Assembly: GCA_028709585.1 (NCBI GenBank)
Contig: JAQVWS010000006.1
Coordinates: 1-35,903, forward strand
Source of the DNA: Syntrophomonas sp.
GTDB lineage: Bacteria; Bacillota; Syntrophomonadia; Syntrophomonadales; Syntrophomonadaceae
DNA: 35,903 nt
Direction: 5' to 3'
A model generated the notes under the pieces. That model had not been told where the DNA came from, made no database searches, and saw only the letters and a program-made list of their open reading frames with translations. Of the stretch, positions 1-8,599 are shown piece by piece (position 1 is the stretch's first letter; every line of letters begins with the position of its first letter). Both the position numbers and the translations under genes were made by a program.

Positions 1-1616
1 TCAATCATTTCCATATTGTTTATTTTAAAATTCCGGACATCTTTGCCTAATAATATATTTGCTTTCTTTTGGAACAACCATAGACAGGGGGCATCATCAA
101 CAATAATCTCTTCCGCCCGCTTGAGAAGTTTTAGCCTGGCTTTTTCATCCTGGTATTCCGCACGGGACGCGTCTAATAATTGATCTACCTGAGGGTTGCG
201 ATAGCCGGTCAGATTACTGCTGCCGGCCGCAGTACTGCTGAACAAGGTGTAGAGGAAATTATCCGCATCAGGGTAGTCCGCTTGCCATCCCAAACGAAAG
301 AAACTGAGCTGTTTATAACTTAGCTGTCTGGTGAAATAATCCCAATCACAATCCTGAATACGCACCGTAATTCCCAGCAATGCCAATTGCCGGGCAACCT
401 CCTGGGCTATTTGGTTATGTCCGGGATCTCGATTATATGTAAGGGTCAATACGTTTAGCCCTCTTCCCTTGGGGTAGCCGGCCTCAGTAAGAAGCTGGGC
501 CGCTTTTTCGGGATCATAAGTATAGCCGCGCATTTGCTCATTATATGCTGCCGAGCCTATGGGGATAGCGCCCCTGGCTGGCAGGTAAGCACCGCCTAGC
601 AGGTTATTGATAATAGATTCCCGGTCAATAGCATAATTCAATGCGCGGCGCAGGAGATAATTATTAGCATAAGGATCGCGGCTAAGATTAAAACCCAACC
701 AGTATACCTCCATTACCGGCTGGCTTATAAAAAGATCCTTATATTCAGGATTATCTTTAATAGGTGGCAGTTCTTGGAGAAGGAAGCTCTCCAAATAATC
801 AACTTTACCTTCTTTATATGCGGCCAGGGCTTCGCTTTCATCTTTATAAGATAGTACTTTTAACGCAGTGAGATGAGGCTTGCCGCGGTGGTATGCTTCA
901 TTTCTAATCAAGATCAGATCTTCCGAGTTAATTTCCTGGGGTATAAATGGCCCGGTACCACAGGCTATGGCGTCTTTAGGCCGGTCAGATACCCAAAAGT
1001 TAGGGCTGGTAAGTGAATGGATAAAAGCCGCATCTGGCTTTGTCAATCCAATCTTCAGCGTATACTTATCAATAGCCTGGATGCCGGATATCTCCATGCT
1101 CTTTCCCTGGATGCGTTCAGCAACACCTTGGATAGGCATAAACATACTGATATTGGACCATTCCTGGTCTTTAGAAAAGCTATCCTCCCAGGAAGATTTC
1201 ACGTCCGAGGCTAGCAATTCTTTGCCGTTGCTGAACATAATCCCATCCTTCAGATTAATTACTATCGTTTTGCCCTCATCAGCATAACTCCAGTTCTTAG
1301 CCAGCAAAGGCTTTACTTCATGCTTTTGGTCATCATAATAAAATAATCCTTCATATATAGCACTAGTAATCAGTTGTTGAGCTCGGCTTTTAAGCGGAGA
1401 CGGGTCCAAACTGTCTATAGGGCCAATAACTGCCATCTGCAGAGGTCGTCCATTCATATTGATTGAAAATATTGCTTTCTGCAGATAAAACCCAGACCAT
1501 ATGAAAATCAAAGTTCCAGCTATCAAGCCTAATAAAACTATTAAACGTGACTTGGGGACAAAACCAAAGCGCTTGCCCAGGGTATTGCAGCCTCTTCGCC
1601 TGGAGCTAAACCGCAA
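1..1616 (-). CDS. ABC transporter substrate-binding protein, family 5 (oligopeptide/dipeptide type), C-terminus cut by window edge
   Basis: The reading frame is open from a TTG at 1616 to the window edge (538 codons, no stop), so the C-terminus is missing. The TTG is chosen because GAGGAGG lies 8 nt upstream; an in-frame GTG at 1625 overlaps that ribosome site. Around residues 25-45 is one hydrophobic helix with no lipobox cysteine, so the protein is probably tethered by an uncleaved N-terminal anchor on the outer face of the membrane. The rest reads as an SBP_bac_5 (OppA/DppA-like) receptor: an early IDSLDPSP segment, YEGLF, a GTGPF motif, RRALNYAIDRE in the middle, and a late GWQADYPDADNF segment. 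Such proteins deliver peptides or nickel chelates to an ABC permease, but no permease is in view. A TATAAT lies at 1653-1658 (minus strand) without a good -35. The substrate cannot be told from sequence. Confidence 0.85.
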   Translation of the reverse strand, partial: MRFSSRRRGCNTLGKRFGFVPKSRLIVLLGLIAGTLIFIWSGFYLQKAIFSINMNGRPLQMAVIGPIDSLDPSPLKSRAQQLITSAIYEGLFYYDDQKHEVKPLLAKNWSYADEGKTIVINLKDGIMFSNGKELLASDVKSSWEDSFSKDQEWSNISMFMPIQGVAERIQGKSMEISGIQAIDKYTLKIGLTKPDAAFIHSLTSPNFWVSDRPKDAIACGTGPFIPQEINSEDLILIRNEAYHRGKPHLTALKVLSYKDESEALAAYKEGKVDYLESFLLQELPPIKDNPEYKDLFISQPVMEVYWLGFNLSRDPYANNYLLRRALNYAIDRESIINNLLGGAYLPARGAIPIGSAAYNEQMRGYTYDPEKAAQLLTEAGYPKGRGLNVLTLTYNRDPGHNQIAQEVARQLALLGITVRIQDCDWDYFTRQLSYKQLSFFRLGWQADYPDADNFLYTLFSSTAAGSSNLTGYRNPQVDQLLDASRAEYQDEKARLKLLKRAEEIIVDDAPCLWLFQKKANILLGKDVRNFKINNMEMI

Positions 1617-1749
1617 TGTGAACACCTCCTCAATCCCGGATTAATCTTGGCTATTATATATGCGGAAGGCTGTCCCGTTATTCTTATTTTCTTGTTTTGA
1701 GGCTGTTGATCTTCATGAGGGAGCAGTAATTTCTATGTTTGAGGATGTT

Positions 1750-1776
1750 AAAAAAAAATAACCGGTTTCCCGGTTA
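1750..1776 (-). terminator. Rho-independent terminator after the polA-slt operon
   Basis: A 7-bp stem (TAACCGG at 1759-1765 with CCGGTTA at 1770-1776) is followed, on the minus strand, by a run of T residues (the A-run at 1750-1758). It lies 29 nt beyond the stop of the lytic transglycosylase gene. It separates that operon from the solute-binding protein gene. Confidence 0.8.
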
Positions 1777-1804
1777 CTCAATCGACTTGCTGGCGAAGCT
1801 ATCT

Positions 1805-2377
1805 CTACTTGACTCGATCATATATGGCTTTATATGCTTCGTAGTTTTGCATTACGTTTTTAACATATTGCCTTGTTTCTGCAAAAGGTATTGATCCCAA
1901 ATTATCAGGGTTGCCGTCCCACTGGCCTTCATGAATCCATTGCTTCACCTTGCCTCGGCCAGCGTTATATGAAGCAACCATTAACGGAAGGTTACCTTTA
2001 AATTCATCGCTTAGATTTCTAAGATACCAGCAGCCAAATCGGATATTAACCTCTGGCTTGTGCAGATCATCATTTTTAAATCCCTGTACCTTTATCTGTC
2101 CTGCAATCCATTGAGCGGTATCGGGCATGATTTGCATAAGACCTTTGGCGCCTACCGGAGATTCTGCCGCAGTTTGATATTTACTTTCAGCGCGGATGAT
2201 GGCGAAGACCAGATACGGATCTACGTTATATTCCTGGGCGGCGGAAAAAACTATATCACTGTGAGGCAAAGGATAGAAAATCATAATCCATTTGGGGAAA
2301 GAAATAACAATTACTAGAAACAAAAATATTATTGACCATAAAAACATGGGAATTTTATTTTTAGCCTTTCGTGTCAA
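1805..2377 (-). CDS. Lytic murein transglycosylase, SLT domain (GH23)
   Basis: This is a small, membrane-anchored soluble-lytic-transglycosylase-type enzyme of 190 residues. It would cleave the MurNAc-GlcNAc bond of peptidoglycan to give 1,6-anhydro ends. A hydrophobic helix spans about residues 11-35, and the SLT domain follows. The catalytic glutamate is E64 in IIRAESKY, then come GAKGLMQIMP and the late SYNAGRGKV and ETRQYVKNV motifs of family 1 transglycosylases. Start: an ATG at 2392 is in frame, but GGAGGT follows it and sits 7 nt before a TTG at 2377, so the TTG is preferred. It is the last gene of the polA-mutM-ytaF-coaE group, 47 nt after coaE. A role in wall remodelling, perhaps in sporulation because of ytaF, is inference. 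Confidence 0.88.
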   Translation of the reverse strand: MTRKAKNKIPMFLWSIIFLFLVIVISFPKWIMIFYPLPHSDIVFSAAQEYNVDPYLVFAIIRAESKYQTAAESPVGAKGLMQIMPDTAQWIAGQIKVQGFKNDDLHKPEVNIRFGCWYLRNLSDEFKGNLPLMVASYNAGRGKVKQWIHEGQWDGNPDNLGSIPFAETRQYVKNVMQNYEAYKAIYDRVK

Positions 2378-2424
2378 AAAGATGACCTCCATAAGAGCAT
2401 TTGGTTAATTTATATAAAAAAAAT

Positions 2425-3018
2425 TTACAAAATACTATTGTAGTTTTTGGTAACAGCATGAATCGTGTCGTCAATGCTGTTGGTGTTATTTATAATCACA
2501 TCTGCCCGTTCGGCCTTTTCATCCAAAGACATCTGGGAGTCAATCCTTCTCAAAGCCTCTTGCCGGGTAAATCCATCGCGCTTTATTAACCGGTTGAGCT
2601 GGGTTTCGCGATCAACCCAGACTACCCATACCTGATCAGACTTTTTATCCATATTGGTTTCATATAGTAATGGAACATCTAAAAAAATAACAGCCTCAGG
2701 GTGACTAGACCGTATTTGCTTGATTTGTTGCCGCATGCTCTGGCCAATCAGCGGATGAGTAATATCGTTGAGCATCTGGAGCTTTTGATGGTCAGAAAAA
2801 ACAATAGACCCTAGATGCAAACGATTAATAGTCATATCAGGGTTTAAAATTTCTGGCCCGAAGGTTTGGACAATGGCTTTCCATGCAGACTGATAAGGTT
2901 CCATGAGGCGATGACCTGTCTTATCAGCATCAATAACCCAAGCCCCCAGATCGGTCAGGATTTTGGCGACTGTGCTCTTCCCGCTGGCAATTCCGCCGGT
3001 TAAACCAATAATTTTCAT
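2425..3018 (-). CDS. coaE: Dephospho-CoA kinase
   Basis: This 197-residue enzyme catalyses the last step of coenzyme A synthesis, phosphorylating the 3'-hydroxyl of dephospho-CoA with ATP in the cytoplasm. The N-terminus has the P-loop GGIASGKST (about residues 8-16), then the DAD segment, DITHP, and a lid region with LIKRDGFTRQEA and RIDSQMS, all typical of CoaE. The length is normal for the family. The gene starts 13 nt after ytaF with a GGTGAT-type ribosome site. The polA-mutM-ytaF-coaE order is the same as in Bacillus subtilis, which supports all four assignments. Confidence 0.95.
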   Translation of the reverse strand: MKIIGLTGGIASGKSTVAKILTDLGAWVIDADKTGHRLMEPYQSAWKAIVQTFGPEILNPDMTINRLHLGSIVFSDHQKLQMLNDITHPLIGQSMRQQIKQIRSSHPEAVIFLDVPLLYETNMDKKSDQVWVVWVDRETQLNRLIKRDGFTRQEALRRIDSQMSLDEKAERADVIINNTNSIDDTIHAVTKNYNSIL

Positions 3019-3031
3019 TTAAATCACCACA

Positions 3032-3667
3032 TTATATAAACTCATATATTCCTAAAAATATAAAAATTAAGCCGGTTAAAAGCGAAGCAAAATGTTGCCA
3101 GCTTTCATTTTTTACCCTTTGCCCTATAATCAGACCGCTCTTGACTAATAAGAATTTTAGCACACCCACGCTTAAAGCAGTGAAAAAAATATTATATCCA
3201 GCCATAGCAATACCTATCCCTGCCCCCAGAGCATCCATAGCCAGAGCCAGGCCTAAAAAAAATGCTTCCTGGGTACCAATTTCACCTGATTGATCAAAAT
3301 CAGCCGCTGATGGTTCCTTAAGGATTTGAATTATTATACCCAGTGGTTTTACCTTGATTGAAACCAGCGGGTCTACCTCATTGTTCTCAATCATGCCCAG
3401 CTTCTGGCGCAGGGATTGCAGCAAAAAGAAAAAGCCTATAAATATTATCGTGATTGCTCCTAAACGCGAGGCTGCTATCGGGCTGAAAAAGCTGGTCAGC
3501 CCCTTGCCTAAAAGCATAGCTACGGTCACGGCCGCTGCTGACGCCAAACATATAAGCAGCAATGATAAAAAGGGCAGTTTAATTTTTCTGATCCCATAGC
3601 TTATCCCAACCATGAACCCATCAGCACTAACTGCCAATGCAAACAACAAGACCGCTAACAGCTCCAA
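3032..3667 (-). CDS. ytaF: Sporulation membrane protein YtaF (MntP-like)
   Basis: This is a polytopic membrane protein of about 211 residues, related to the MntP manganese exporter family and found mainly in spore-forming Firmicutes. Six hydrophobic helices can be seen. The two family repeats carry acidic residues in the membrane, ALAVSADGFMVG near the N-terminus and LALAMDALGAGIG in the second half. Between them is a soluble loop (about residues 90-130). An ATG at 3685 is in frame, but TAGGAG lies just after it and 8 nt before a TTG at 3667, and the B. subtilis protein begins at the equivalent place, so the TTG is preferred. Its exact sporulation function is not known to me. It sits between mutM and coaE, as in Bacillus. 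Confidence 0.88.
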   Translation of the reverse strand: MELLAVLLFALAVSADGFMVGISYGIRKIKLPFLSLLLICLASAAAVTVAMLLGKGLTSFFSPIAASRLGAITIIFIGFFFLLQSLRQKLGMIENNEVDPLVSIKVKPLGIIIQILKEPSAADFDQSGEIGTQEAFFLGLALAMDALGAGIGIAMAGYNIFFTALSVGVLKFLLVKSGLIIGQRVKNESWQHFASLLTGLIFIFLGIYEFI

Positions 3668-3758
3668 AACAGCCACTCCTATCATATATTAGGTATATAG
3701 CTACTATATGAATAATGATAGAAAGTGTGCAGCTAACGAGGCGTGTTGATGTTTCGGG

Positions 3759-4565
3759 CTATTTCTGGCAGTGCTCGCAGAAATGGCTGCTTCTGCCGCC
3801 AATCTGTTCCTTCTTTATAACCGTTCCACATACACAGCAGCATTGCTTGTCTTTTCCGTATACCTGCAAAGATTTTTGAAAGTTTCCGCTCTGATTAAAG
3901 CCATCCCGGAAATCTCGGAAGGTGGTACCTCTTGCTTCAATACTTTTCTTTAAGACTTTGACAATAGCACGATGCAGCCGCTTTATTTCTGCAGCGGTAA
4001 GGGAACCGGCCGGCCGGTCACCTCTGATTCCGGCAGCAAAAAGGGATTCATCTGCGTAAATATTACCAATGCCTGATATTAATTGCTGGTTCAGTAAAAG
4101 GGTCTTAATAGCGACTTTGCGATTTTGGGAAATCTTAGTCAGGTAACCGGAATTAAACTGAGATGAAAGGGGTTCCACTCCCATAAGCGCAAAAATCTTT
4201 TTCGTATCATGACATAGCCATATTCCCCCAAAACGGCGAGGGTCCTGATACAACAACTTAAAGCTGTTATCCAGGTGAATAATAAAGTGAACATGAGGCG
4301 CGCTTATAGCTTCGCTTTCAGGCTGCATATAAAAGCGGCCGCTCATGCCCAGGTGAACTACCAGATGGTGATCTGTTCCCAGCGATAAGGCCAGATATTT
4401 CCCCCGCCTGCTAATGTCAGTGATTCTCTGGCCATATAATTCTTCCGGCGGAAAATCTTGTCTCCTTATTATATCGCTGCGATTGACTTCAATACGGGTT
4501 ATTAAGGCTCCAATATTTATAGCCAGTGAATTTTTTATTGTTTCGATCTCCGGAAGTTCCGGCAT
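3759..4565 (-). CDS. mutM: Formamidopyrimidine-DNA glycosylase (Fpg/MutM)
   Basis: This base-excision repair enzyme removes 8-oxoguanine and formamidopyrimidines and nicks the abasic site by beta,delta-elimination. The mature N-terminus PELPEIE carries the catalytic proline and glutamate. The conserved lysine is in SRRGKYLAL, and the helix-two-turn-helix has GIGNIYADE. The C-terminal zinc finger has a CxxCG pair (CCVCG) and a FCEHCQ pair, with the finger arginine in GGRSSHFC. Start: an ATG at 4571 lies directly against AGGAGG, whereas the ATG at 4565 has 6-nt spacing and gives the required Met-Pro-Glu start, so 4565 is used. It lies 148 nt after polA on the same strand, probably in the same operon. 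Confidence 0.96.
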   Translation of the reverse strand: MPELPEIETIKNSLAINIGALITRIEVNRSDIIRRQDFPPEELYGQRITDISRRGKYLALSLGTDHHLVVHLGMSGRFYMQPESEAISAPHVHFIIHLDNSFKLLYQDPRRFGGIWLCHDTKKIFALMGVEPLSSQFNSGYLTKISQNRKVAIKTLLLNQQLISGIGNIYADESLFAAGIRGDRPAGSLTAAEIKRLHRAIVKVLKKSIEARGTTFRDFRDGFNQSGNFQKSLQVYGKDKQCCCVCGTVIKKEQIGGRSSHFCEHCQK

Positions 4566-4713
4566 CAGCATCCTCCTAACATTATAATAGACGCGGCTGT
4601 GCGCGAATTATTTGATCTAAGCGTATTTTCTCGAGTAAAGACTTCATTGGGTATTTTCTCAAATCGTTAAAAGTTTGCGACAAGCAAATAAGTCAGTGTT
4701 AAGGGCGTCTATA

Positions 4714-7338
4714 TTATTCCCAGTTTTGCATATCATACCAGTTGGGGCCTGCCTTCATGGAAACGATCAGAGGCACTTTCAAGTCATATGCTGTTTCCAT
4801 ACAGTTTTTCACCATGTAAGCAACTTCCTCCAGCTCATCCTTGCGAACTTCAAGCACCAGGTCATCATGAACCTGCAGCAGCAGACGGGAAGTTAACTGG
4901 CGCTCTTTCAGTTCGTAGGCTACCTTGATCATAGCAATCTTAATAATATCAGCAGAAGTTCCCTGTATGGGGGTATTGAGAGCCATGCGCCGGGCAAAGG
5001 CCTGCACATTTTTATTCTTGGCCCGGAGGTCGGGCAAATATCTGCGCCTCTTTAAAAGAGTCTCAACATAGCCTTTTTCAATCCCAAACTGAACCACGTC
5101 CTCCATATATTTTTTAACCCCCGGATAGGAATCCAGATATTCTTTAATATAGCGGCCTGCTTCCTGGCGGCTTACCCCTGTACCTCGAGCCAATCCAAAA
5201 TCGCTGATGCCGTATATAATGCCAAAGTTTACGGCTTTGGCTCGGCGGCGTAATTCGTTGTCCACTTTTTCCACAGGAATGTCAAAAATCTCCGCTGCGG
5301 TGCGGGCATGAATATCAATACCTTTATTAAATGTATCGATCAGGATCTGATCTCCACTGATATGGGCCAGAGAGCGTAAATCTATCTGCGAGTAATCGGC
5401 TGAAAAAATAAGCCAATCTTTATCCGCAGCTACGAAAGCCCGCCTGATCCTGCGCCCTTCCTCCATCCGAATCGGAATATTCTGGAGGTTGGGTTCCACA
5501 CTGGAAAGCCTGCCGGTAGCAGTAATAGCCTGTTTAAAAATAGTATGCACCCGCCCGGTTTCAGAATGAATGAGATTAGGCAGGGCATCAGCATAGGTGG
5601 ATTTCAGTTTGCTTAATTGTCTGTATTCCATGATGTGGGCGATAATCTCATGCTCGCCGTACAGCATCTCCAAGACTTCTTGGCCGGTAGAATAACCGCT
5701 TTTTGTCTTTTTGGCGGTTTTAAGCCCCAAATCCTCAAAAAGGATCTTGCCCAACTGTTTGGGTGAATTGATGTTAAAGCTGCACCCGGCCAGCTCATGG
5801 ATACAAGCTTCAGCACGGGCAATGCGCTCTCCCAAATCGGAAGATATAGACAACAGTATTTTTTTGTCCACTTTTACGCCGCAATACTCCATCAATCCTA
5901 AAATATCCGACAAGGGCAGTTCGATCTCATCCAGAAGCTTTTTTAATTCGGGCTCACACTGACTCGCTAATAAACGATATACCGGTTTTAGCTGTGATAC
6001 CAGATAAGCAGTGCTGCTGCCGGAAGTATCTACCTGCAGATGGTGGGCTATGGTATCCCTCAGTTCCTCGCTCTTAAAAGATGGGTCCAGCACGTATGTA
6101 AAGAGTAAAGTGTCTCCTTTTATACCCCGCAGATGGATGCCGTGGCGCAGTAAAACAACTTGAGCGAACTTGGCATTATGTAGATATTTGGGGATATTCC
6201 CATCCTCTAACCAGGACTTAAGCCAGTTTAGCTTGTGCCAGTGCTGTCCGGCAACATTCAGGCATAGCACCTCATTCAGGCAGTCAATATAAATATTCTG
6301 GATTTTCCCCCACATGGGATGGTGATAATCTGTTTCTATATGTATAGAAATCCCTTCCGCTGCATCCCAACCATCTAAAGCGCTCTGCACTTCTTTTTCG
6401 TCTTTTAATTCCCGTGCCTCAGGGCCAGTGGCGATAGGTTTTATTGTCAAAGCGGGATCAGCAGTTGGTATTGATGCCTGTAATGCGTTAAGAAAGTTGT
6501 TAAACTGGAGCCGCTGATAAAGGGGAATTAACTCGGTAAGATTCGCCTCTTGAACCAAATAATCATCCAGTTGGCCGGCAAGGTCTATATCCCTTACAAT
6601 AGTAGCTAATTCTCGGCTCATAAAAGCTTGTGCCTTATTTTCCGCCAGTTTTTCCACCAGTTTTTTCCCTTTTATTATGTCCAGGTTTTCATATAAATTT
6701 TCCAGATTACCATATTCCTTAATCAACTTGACAGCGGTTTTGGGTCCTACCCCTGGCACGCCTGGAATATTATCCGAACTATCACCCATCAGCGCTTTGA
6801 TCTCAATCATTTGACAAGGTTCGGCCTCCCATTTTTCCAGTACCTTGGCAGGATCATAGACCTCTATCTCGCTGATACCTTTTTTGGTCATGTACACCAG
6901 GGTATGATCAGAAACCAGCTGCAGGGAATCACCGTCGCCGGTTACTATAATAGCATCAAGCCCTTCATTTTCAGCTTTAAGGCTTAAGGTTCCAATAATA
7001 TCATCTGCCTCATAATTCTGAATCTCGATATAGCTAATGTTAAGAGCTGCCAGAACGTCACGTATAATCTGAAACTGCCCGCATAGTTCTTCCGGGGTAG
7101 CTGAACGATTAGCCTTATAGTCGCTATAGGTTTCATTTCGAAAGGTTTTGCGGTCCATGTCAAAGGCCACAACAATATGAGTGGGCTTTAACTCTCGGGT
7201 TGCACGGTTTAACATGGTTAAAAAGCCATATACTGCATTAGTGTATATCCCTTCCCGGGTTTTCAGGAGAGGGAGGGCATAGAAAGCCCGGAACAGAAGG
7301 CTGTTGCCATCTATTAGCATGATTTTTTTATTAGTCAT
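4714..7338 (-). CDS. polA: DNA polymerase I, proofreading residues missing
   Basis: This 874-residue family A polymerase is used for Okazaki fragment processing and repair synthesis. Domains in order: a 5'-nuclease (MLIDGNSLLFRAFYALP at the start, then FDMDRKTFR and GDSSDNIPGVPGVGPKTA), a degenerate 3'-5' exonuclease domain (about residues 320-490), and the polymerase domain. Polymerase motif A is FSADYSQIDLR, motif B is RRRAKAVNFGIIYG, and motif C is LQVHDDLVLEV. In the exonuclease domain the E. coli DTETD motif reads IHIETD, the second aspartate site reads NAKFAQ, and the YxxxD motif is absent. Proofreading is therefore probably lost, as in Bacillus enzymes. The ribosome site AAGGGGTG is 8 nt before the ATG. 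It is the first gene of its operon. Confidence 0.97.
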   Translation of the reverse strand: MTNKKIMLIDGNSLLFRAFYALPLLKTREGIYTNAVYGFLTMLNRATRELKPTHIVVAFDMDRKTFRNETYSDYKANRSATPEELCGQFQIIRDVLAALNISYIEIQNYEADDIIGTLSLKAENEGLDAIIVTGDGDSLQLVSDHTLVYMTKKGISEIEVYDPAKVLEKWEAEPCQMIEIKALMGDSSDNIPGVPGVGPKTAVKLIKEYGNLENLYENLDIIKGKKLVEKLAENKAQAFMSRELATIVRDIDLAGQLDDYLVQEANLTELIPLYQRLQFNNFLNALQASIPTADPALTIKPIATGPEARELKDEKEVQSALDGWDAAEGISIHIETDYHHPMWGKIQNIYIDCLNEVLCLNVAGQHWHKLNWLKSWLEDGNIPKYLHNAKFAQVVLLRHGIHLRGIKGDTLLFTYVLDPSFKSEELRDTIAHHLQVDTSGSSTAYLVSQLKPVYRLLASQCEPELKKLLDEIELPLSDILGLMEYCGVKVDKKILLSISSDLGERIARAEACIHELAGCSFNINSPKQLGKILFEDLGLKTAKKTKSGYSTGQEVLEMLYGEHEIIAHIMEYRQLSKLKSTYADALPNLIHSETGRVHTIFKQAITATGRLSSVEPNLQNIPIRMEEGRRIRRAFVAADKDWLIFSADYSQIDLRSLAHISGDQILIDTFNKGIDIHARTAAEIFDIPVEKVDNELRRRAKAVNFGIIYGISDFGLARGTGVSRQEAGRYIKEYLDSYPGVKKYMEDVVQFGIEKGYVETLLKRRRYLPDLRAKNKNVQAFARRMALNTPIQGTSADIIKIAMIKVAYELKERQLTSRLLLQVHDDLVLEVRKDELEEVAYMVKNCMETAYDLKVPLIVSMKAGPNWYDMQNWE

Positions 7339-7369
7339 CAGCAGTTCACCCCTTATATATCCTCTATTT

Positions 7370-7398
7370 ATTATAGCCGGTTTGGGTTTTTTATTAAA
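7370..7398 (-). promoter_or_regulatory. Putative sigma-A promoter of polA
   Basis: On the minus strand a perfect TATAAT (7375 to 7370) lies 17 nt from a weak -35 TTTAAT (7398 to 7393). It is about 30 nt upstream of the polA start. The -10 is convincing and the -35 is poor. Confidence 0.5.
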
Positions 7399-7446
7399 AT
7401 CAACCTATAAGAATGGCTTAATTATAGAACGCTGATTTCCCATACC

Positions 7447-7475
7447 TTGACATTAAAATCATATCCCAGTATAAT
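7447..7475 (+). promoter_or_regulatory. Consensus sigma-A promoter of tRNA-Leu
   Basis: Perfect TTGACA (7447-7452) and perfect TATAAT (7470-7475) are separated by 17 nt. The expected start of transcription is near 7482, about 30 nt before the mature tRNA. An exact consensus is usual for a stable RNA gene. Confidence 0.85.
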
Positions 7476-7510
7476 AATTTTTGCATCACTTTAGGTGCAG
7501 GGAAATATAA

Positions 7511-7596
7511 GCCGATGTGGCGGAATTGGCAGACGCACCGCACTCAAAATGCGGCGGATAACCTCCATGCCGGTTCGACTCCGGCCATCGGCACCA
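7511..7596 (+). tRNA. tRNA-Leu (anticodon CAA)
   Basis: This 86-nt class II tRNA has a 7-bp acceptor stem (GCCGATG with CATCGGC). The anticodon stem is CCGCA/TGCGG around a CTCAAAA loop, which gives anticodon CAA (codon UUG). It also has a long variable arm, a T-loop GGTTCGACTCC, and an encoded CCA end at 7594-7596. It is a single gene, divergent from polA. The window uses UUG as a start codon several times, but decoding those uses initiator tRNA, not this one. Confidence 0.96.
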
Positions 7597-7623
7597 GAAA
7601 CAATTGCTCTTGAAACGCGATAT

Positions 7624-7645
7624 AAGCTGATTCGAGAGCTTTTTT
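7624..7645 (+). terminator. Weak possible terminator of tRNA-Leu
   Basis: A 5-bp stem (AAGCT 7624-7628 with AGCTT 7637-7641) has an 8-nt loop and runs into a stretch of T ending at 7645. The stem is short, so this is only a candidate. It lies 27 nt beyond the tRNA 3' end. Confidence 0.35.
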
Positions 7646-7895
7646 CTGGCAACATCCTTCTGTTTGCCACCCCGCATACCATCACATGAACCATGTTAAC
7701 ATATTTGAAATGCTATCAGCTTTCTTTTTGCCTGGCATACCGCCCGCTTGGGAGGCTGGATTATTCGTTCCGTTTTCCAGGGGGCTGATAATGGATTCCT
7801 GGATAATATTTTGGTTGGTAAGTGGTTCAATGATTTGCGAAATCCACCCTATTATACGCTTGGGGGCACCGGTTTCTAGGTTCATAAATTATATA
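7646..7895. other. Stretch without a supported gene
   Basis: No convincing gene is seen. A 67-codon frame on the minus strand (7682-7885) has an ATG but no ribosome site and no recognisable motif. A plus frame across the same DNA (7686-7967) would run through the two Ctc promoters. A perfect 10-bp palindrome ATGTTAACAT lies near 7694-7703, and a CCAGG/CCTGG pair is near 7780-7802. The stretch may simply be decayed DNA. Confidence 0.4.
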
Positions 7896-7925
7896 TTGAC
7901 AAGTAGATCTATTAAAGGATATACT
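7896..7925 (+). promoter_or_regulatory. Upstream sigma-A promoter of the L25/Ctc gene
   Basis: Perfect TTGACA (7896-7901) lies 18 nt from TATACT (7920-7925). It is the first of two tandem promoters ahead of the gene at 8018. Confidence 0.6.
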
Positions 7926-7939
7926 AATAATTTCATAAT

Positions 7940-7968
7940 TTGTACAACTCTTTATTCTGTGTTATAAT
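7940..7968 (+). promoter_or_regulatory. Downstream sigma-A promoter of the L25/Ctc gene
   Basis: TTGTAC (7940-7945) lies 17 nt from a perfect TATAAT (7963-7968), predicting a start near 7975 and a leader of about 40 nt. Neither promoter resembles the sigma-B consensus that drives ctc in Bacillus subtilis. Confidence 0.6.
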
Positions 7969-8017
7969 TACTTGATTTTAAAAAATATTAAACGGTCTAA
8001 CGTTGAAAGGAGTATTT

Positions 8018-8599
8018 ATGGCTATTCTAAAAGCTGAAGAGCGTAATACGAGTTTAAAAGCTAAGCAACTCAGGAAAATAGGTATCATTCCTGGAGTTCT
8101 GTATGACAATCATCCTAACGAGTCTTTAAGTATACAATTTTCCCGAAAAGATGTGGAAATCTTATTAAGGACCCATTCTATAGGCAACGCAGTGGATTTA
8201 ATGCTAGGTGAAAAAAAGCGGATGGTATTATTGAAAGAAATCACTTACACGACGGTAACTAATCAAGTAGAACATATGTCACTTATGCCGCTTATAAAAG
8301 GAAAAAAGATCACAAGTGTGGCACAGATTGTACTTCTCAACCAAGAAGAAGTATTAGGTAACGTTCAGCAATCACTTTTTGAAATTTCCTATAAAGCGAT
8401 TCCCTCTGATTTAATTGAAAAAATAGAAATTGATTTAAAAACAATTGCAGTTGGGGATAGTATAAGAGTTGCTGATCTTGAAATCTCAAAAAATGAAGCT
8501 ATTGAGATTCTTACTTCACCTGACAACATGGTTTGTTCTATTATGCCTTTCAAGACAGCACCAGAGGAAGTATTAGAATCAGACCAAGAAGAACAATAA
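8018..8599 (+). CDS. Ribosomal protein L25 / general stress protein Ctc family
   Basis: This 193-residue protein of the bL25 (TL5/CTC) family binds 5S rRNA through its N-terminal beta-barrel and is part of, or associates with, the 50S subunit. The N-terminal domain shows LKAKQLRKIGIIPGVLYDN, the usual RxxGxIPxVxYG segment. The C-terminal TL5-like domain (about residues 95-180) has the conserved GDSIRVADLE segment and a ILTSPDNMVCSI strand. The tail is acidic. A TTG at 8003 is in frame, but AAAGGAG overlaps it and lies 5-6 nt before the ATG at 8018, which is used. In many Firmicutes ctc is followed by pth; here it is not. Two tandem sigma-A promoters precede it. Confidence 0.93.
   Translation: MAILKAEERNTSLKAKQLRKIGIIPGVLYDNHPNESLSIQFSRKDVEILLRTHSIGNAVDLMLGEKKRMVLLKEITYTTVTNQVEHMSLMPLIKGKKITSVAQIVLLNQEEVLGNVQQSLFEISYKAIPSDLIEKIEIDLKTIAVGDSIRVADLEISKNEAIEILTSPDNMVCSIMPFKTAPEEVLESDQEEQ

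Noticed and set aside
880-1287. Plus-strand frame of 135 codons
   Set aside because: It is antisense to the clear solute-binding protein and has no motif.
7495-7689. Open frame over the tRNA-Leu gene
   Set aside because: It overlaps a complete tRNA and has no family motif.
7682-7885. Minus-strand frame of 67 codons
   Set aside because: No ribosome site, no recognised motif, and it fills a gap with no conservation evidence. It is kept only as a note on the stretch.
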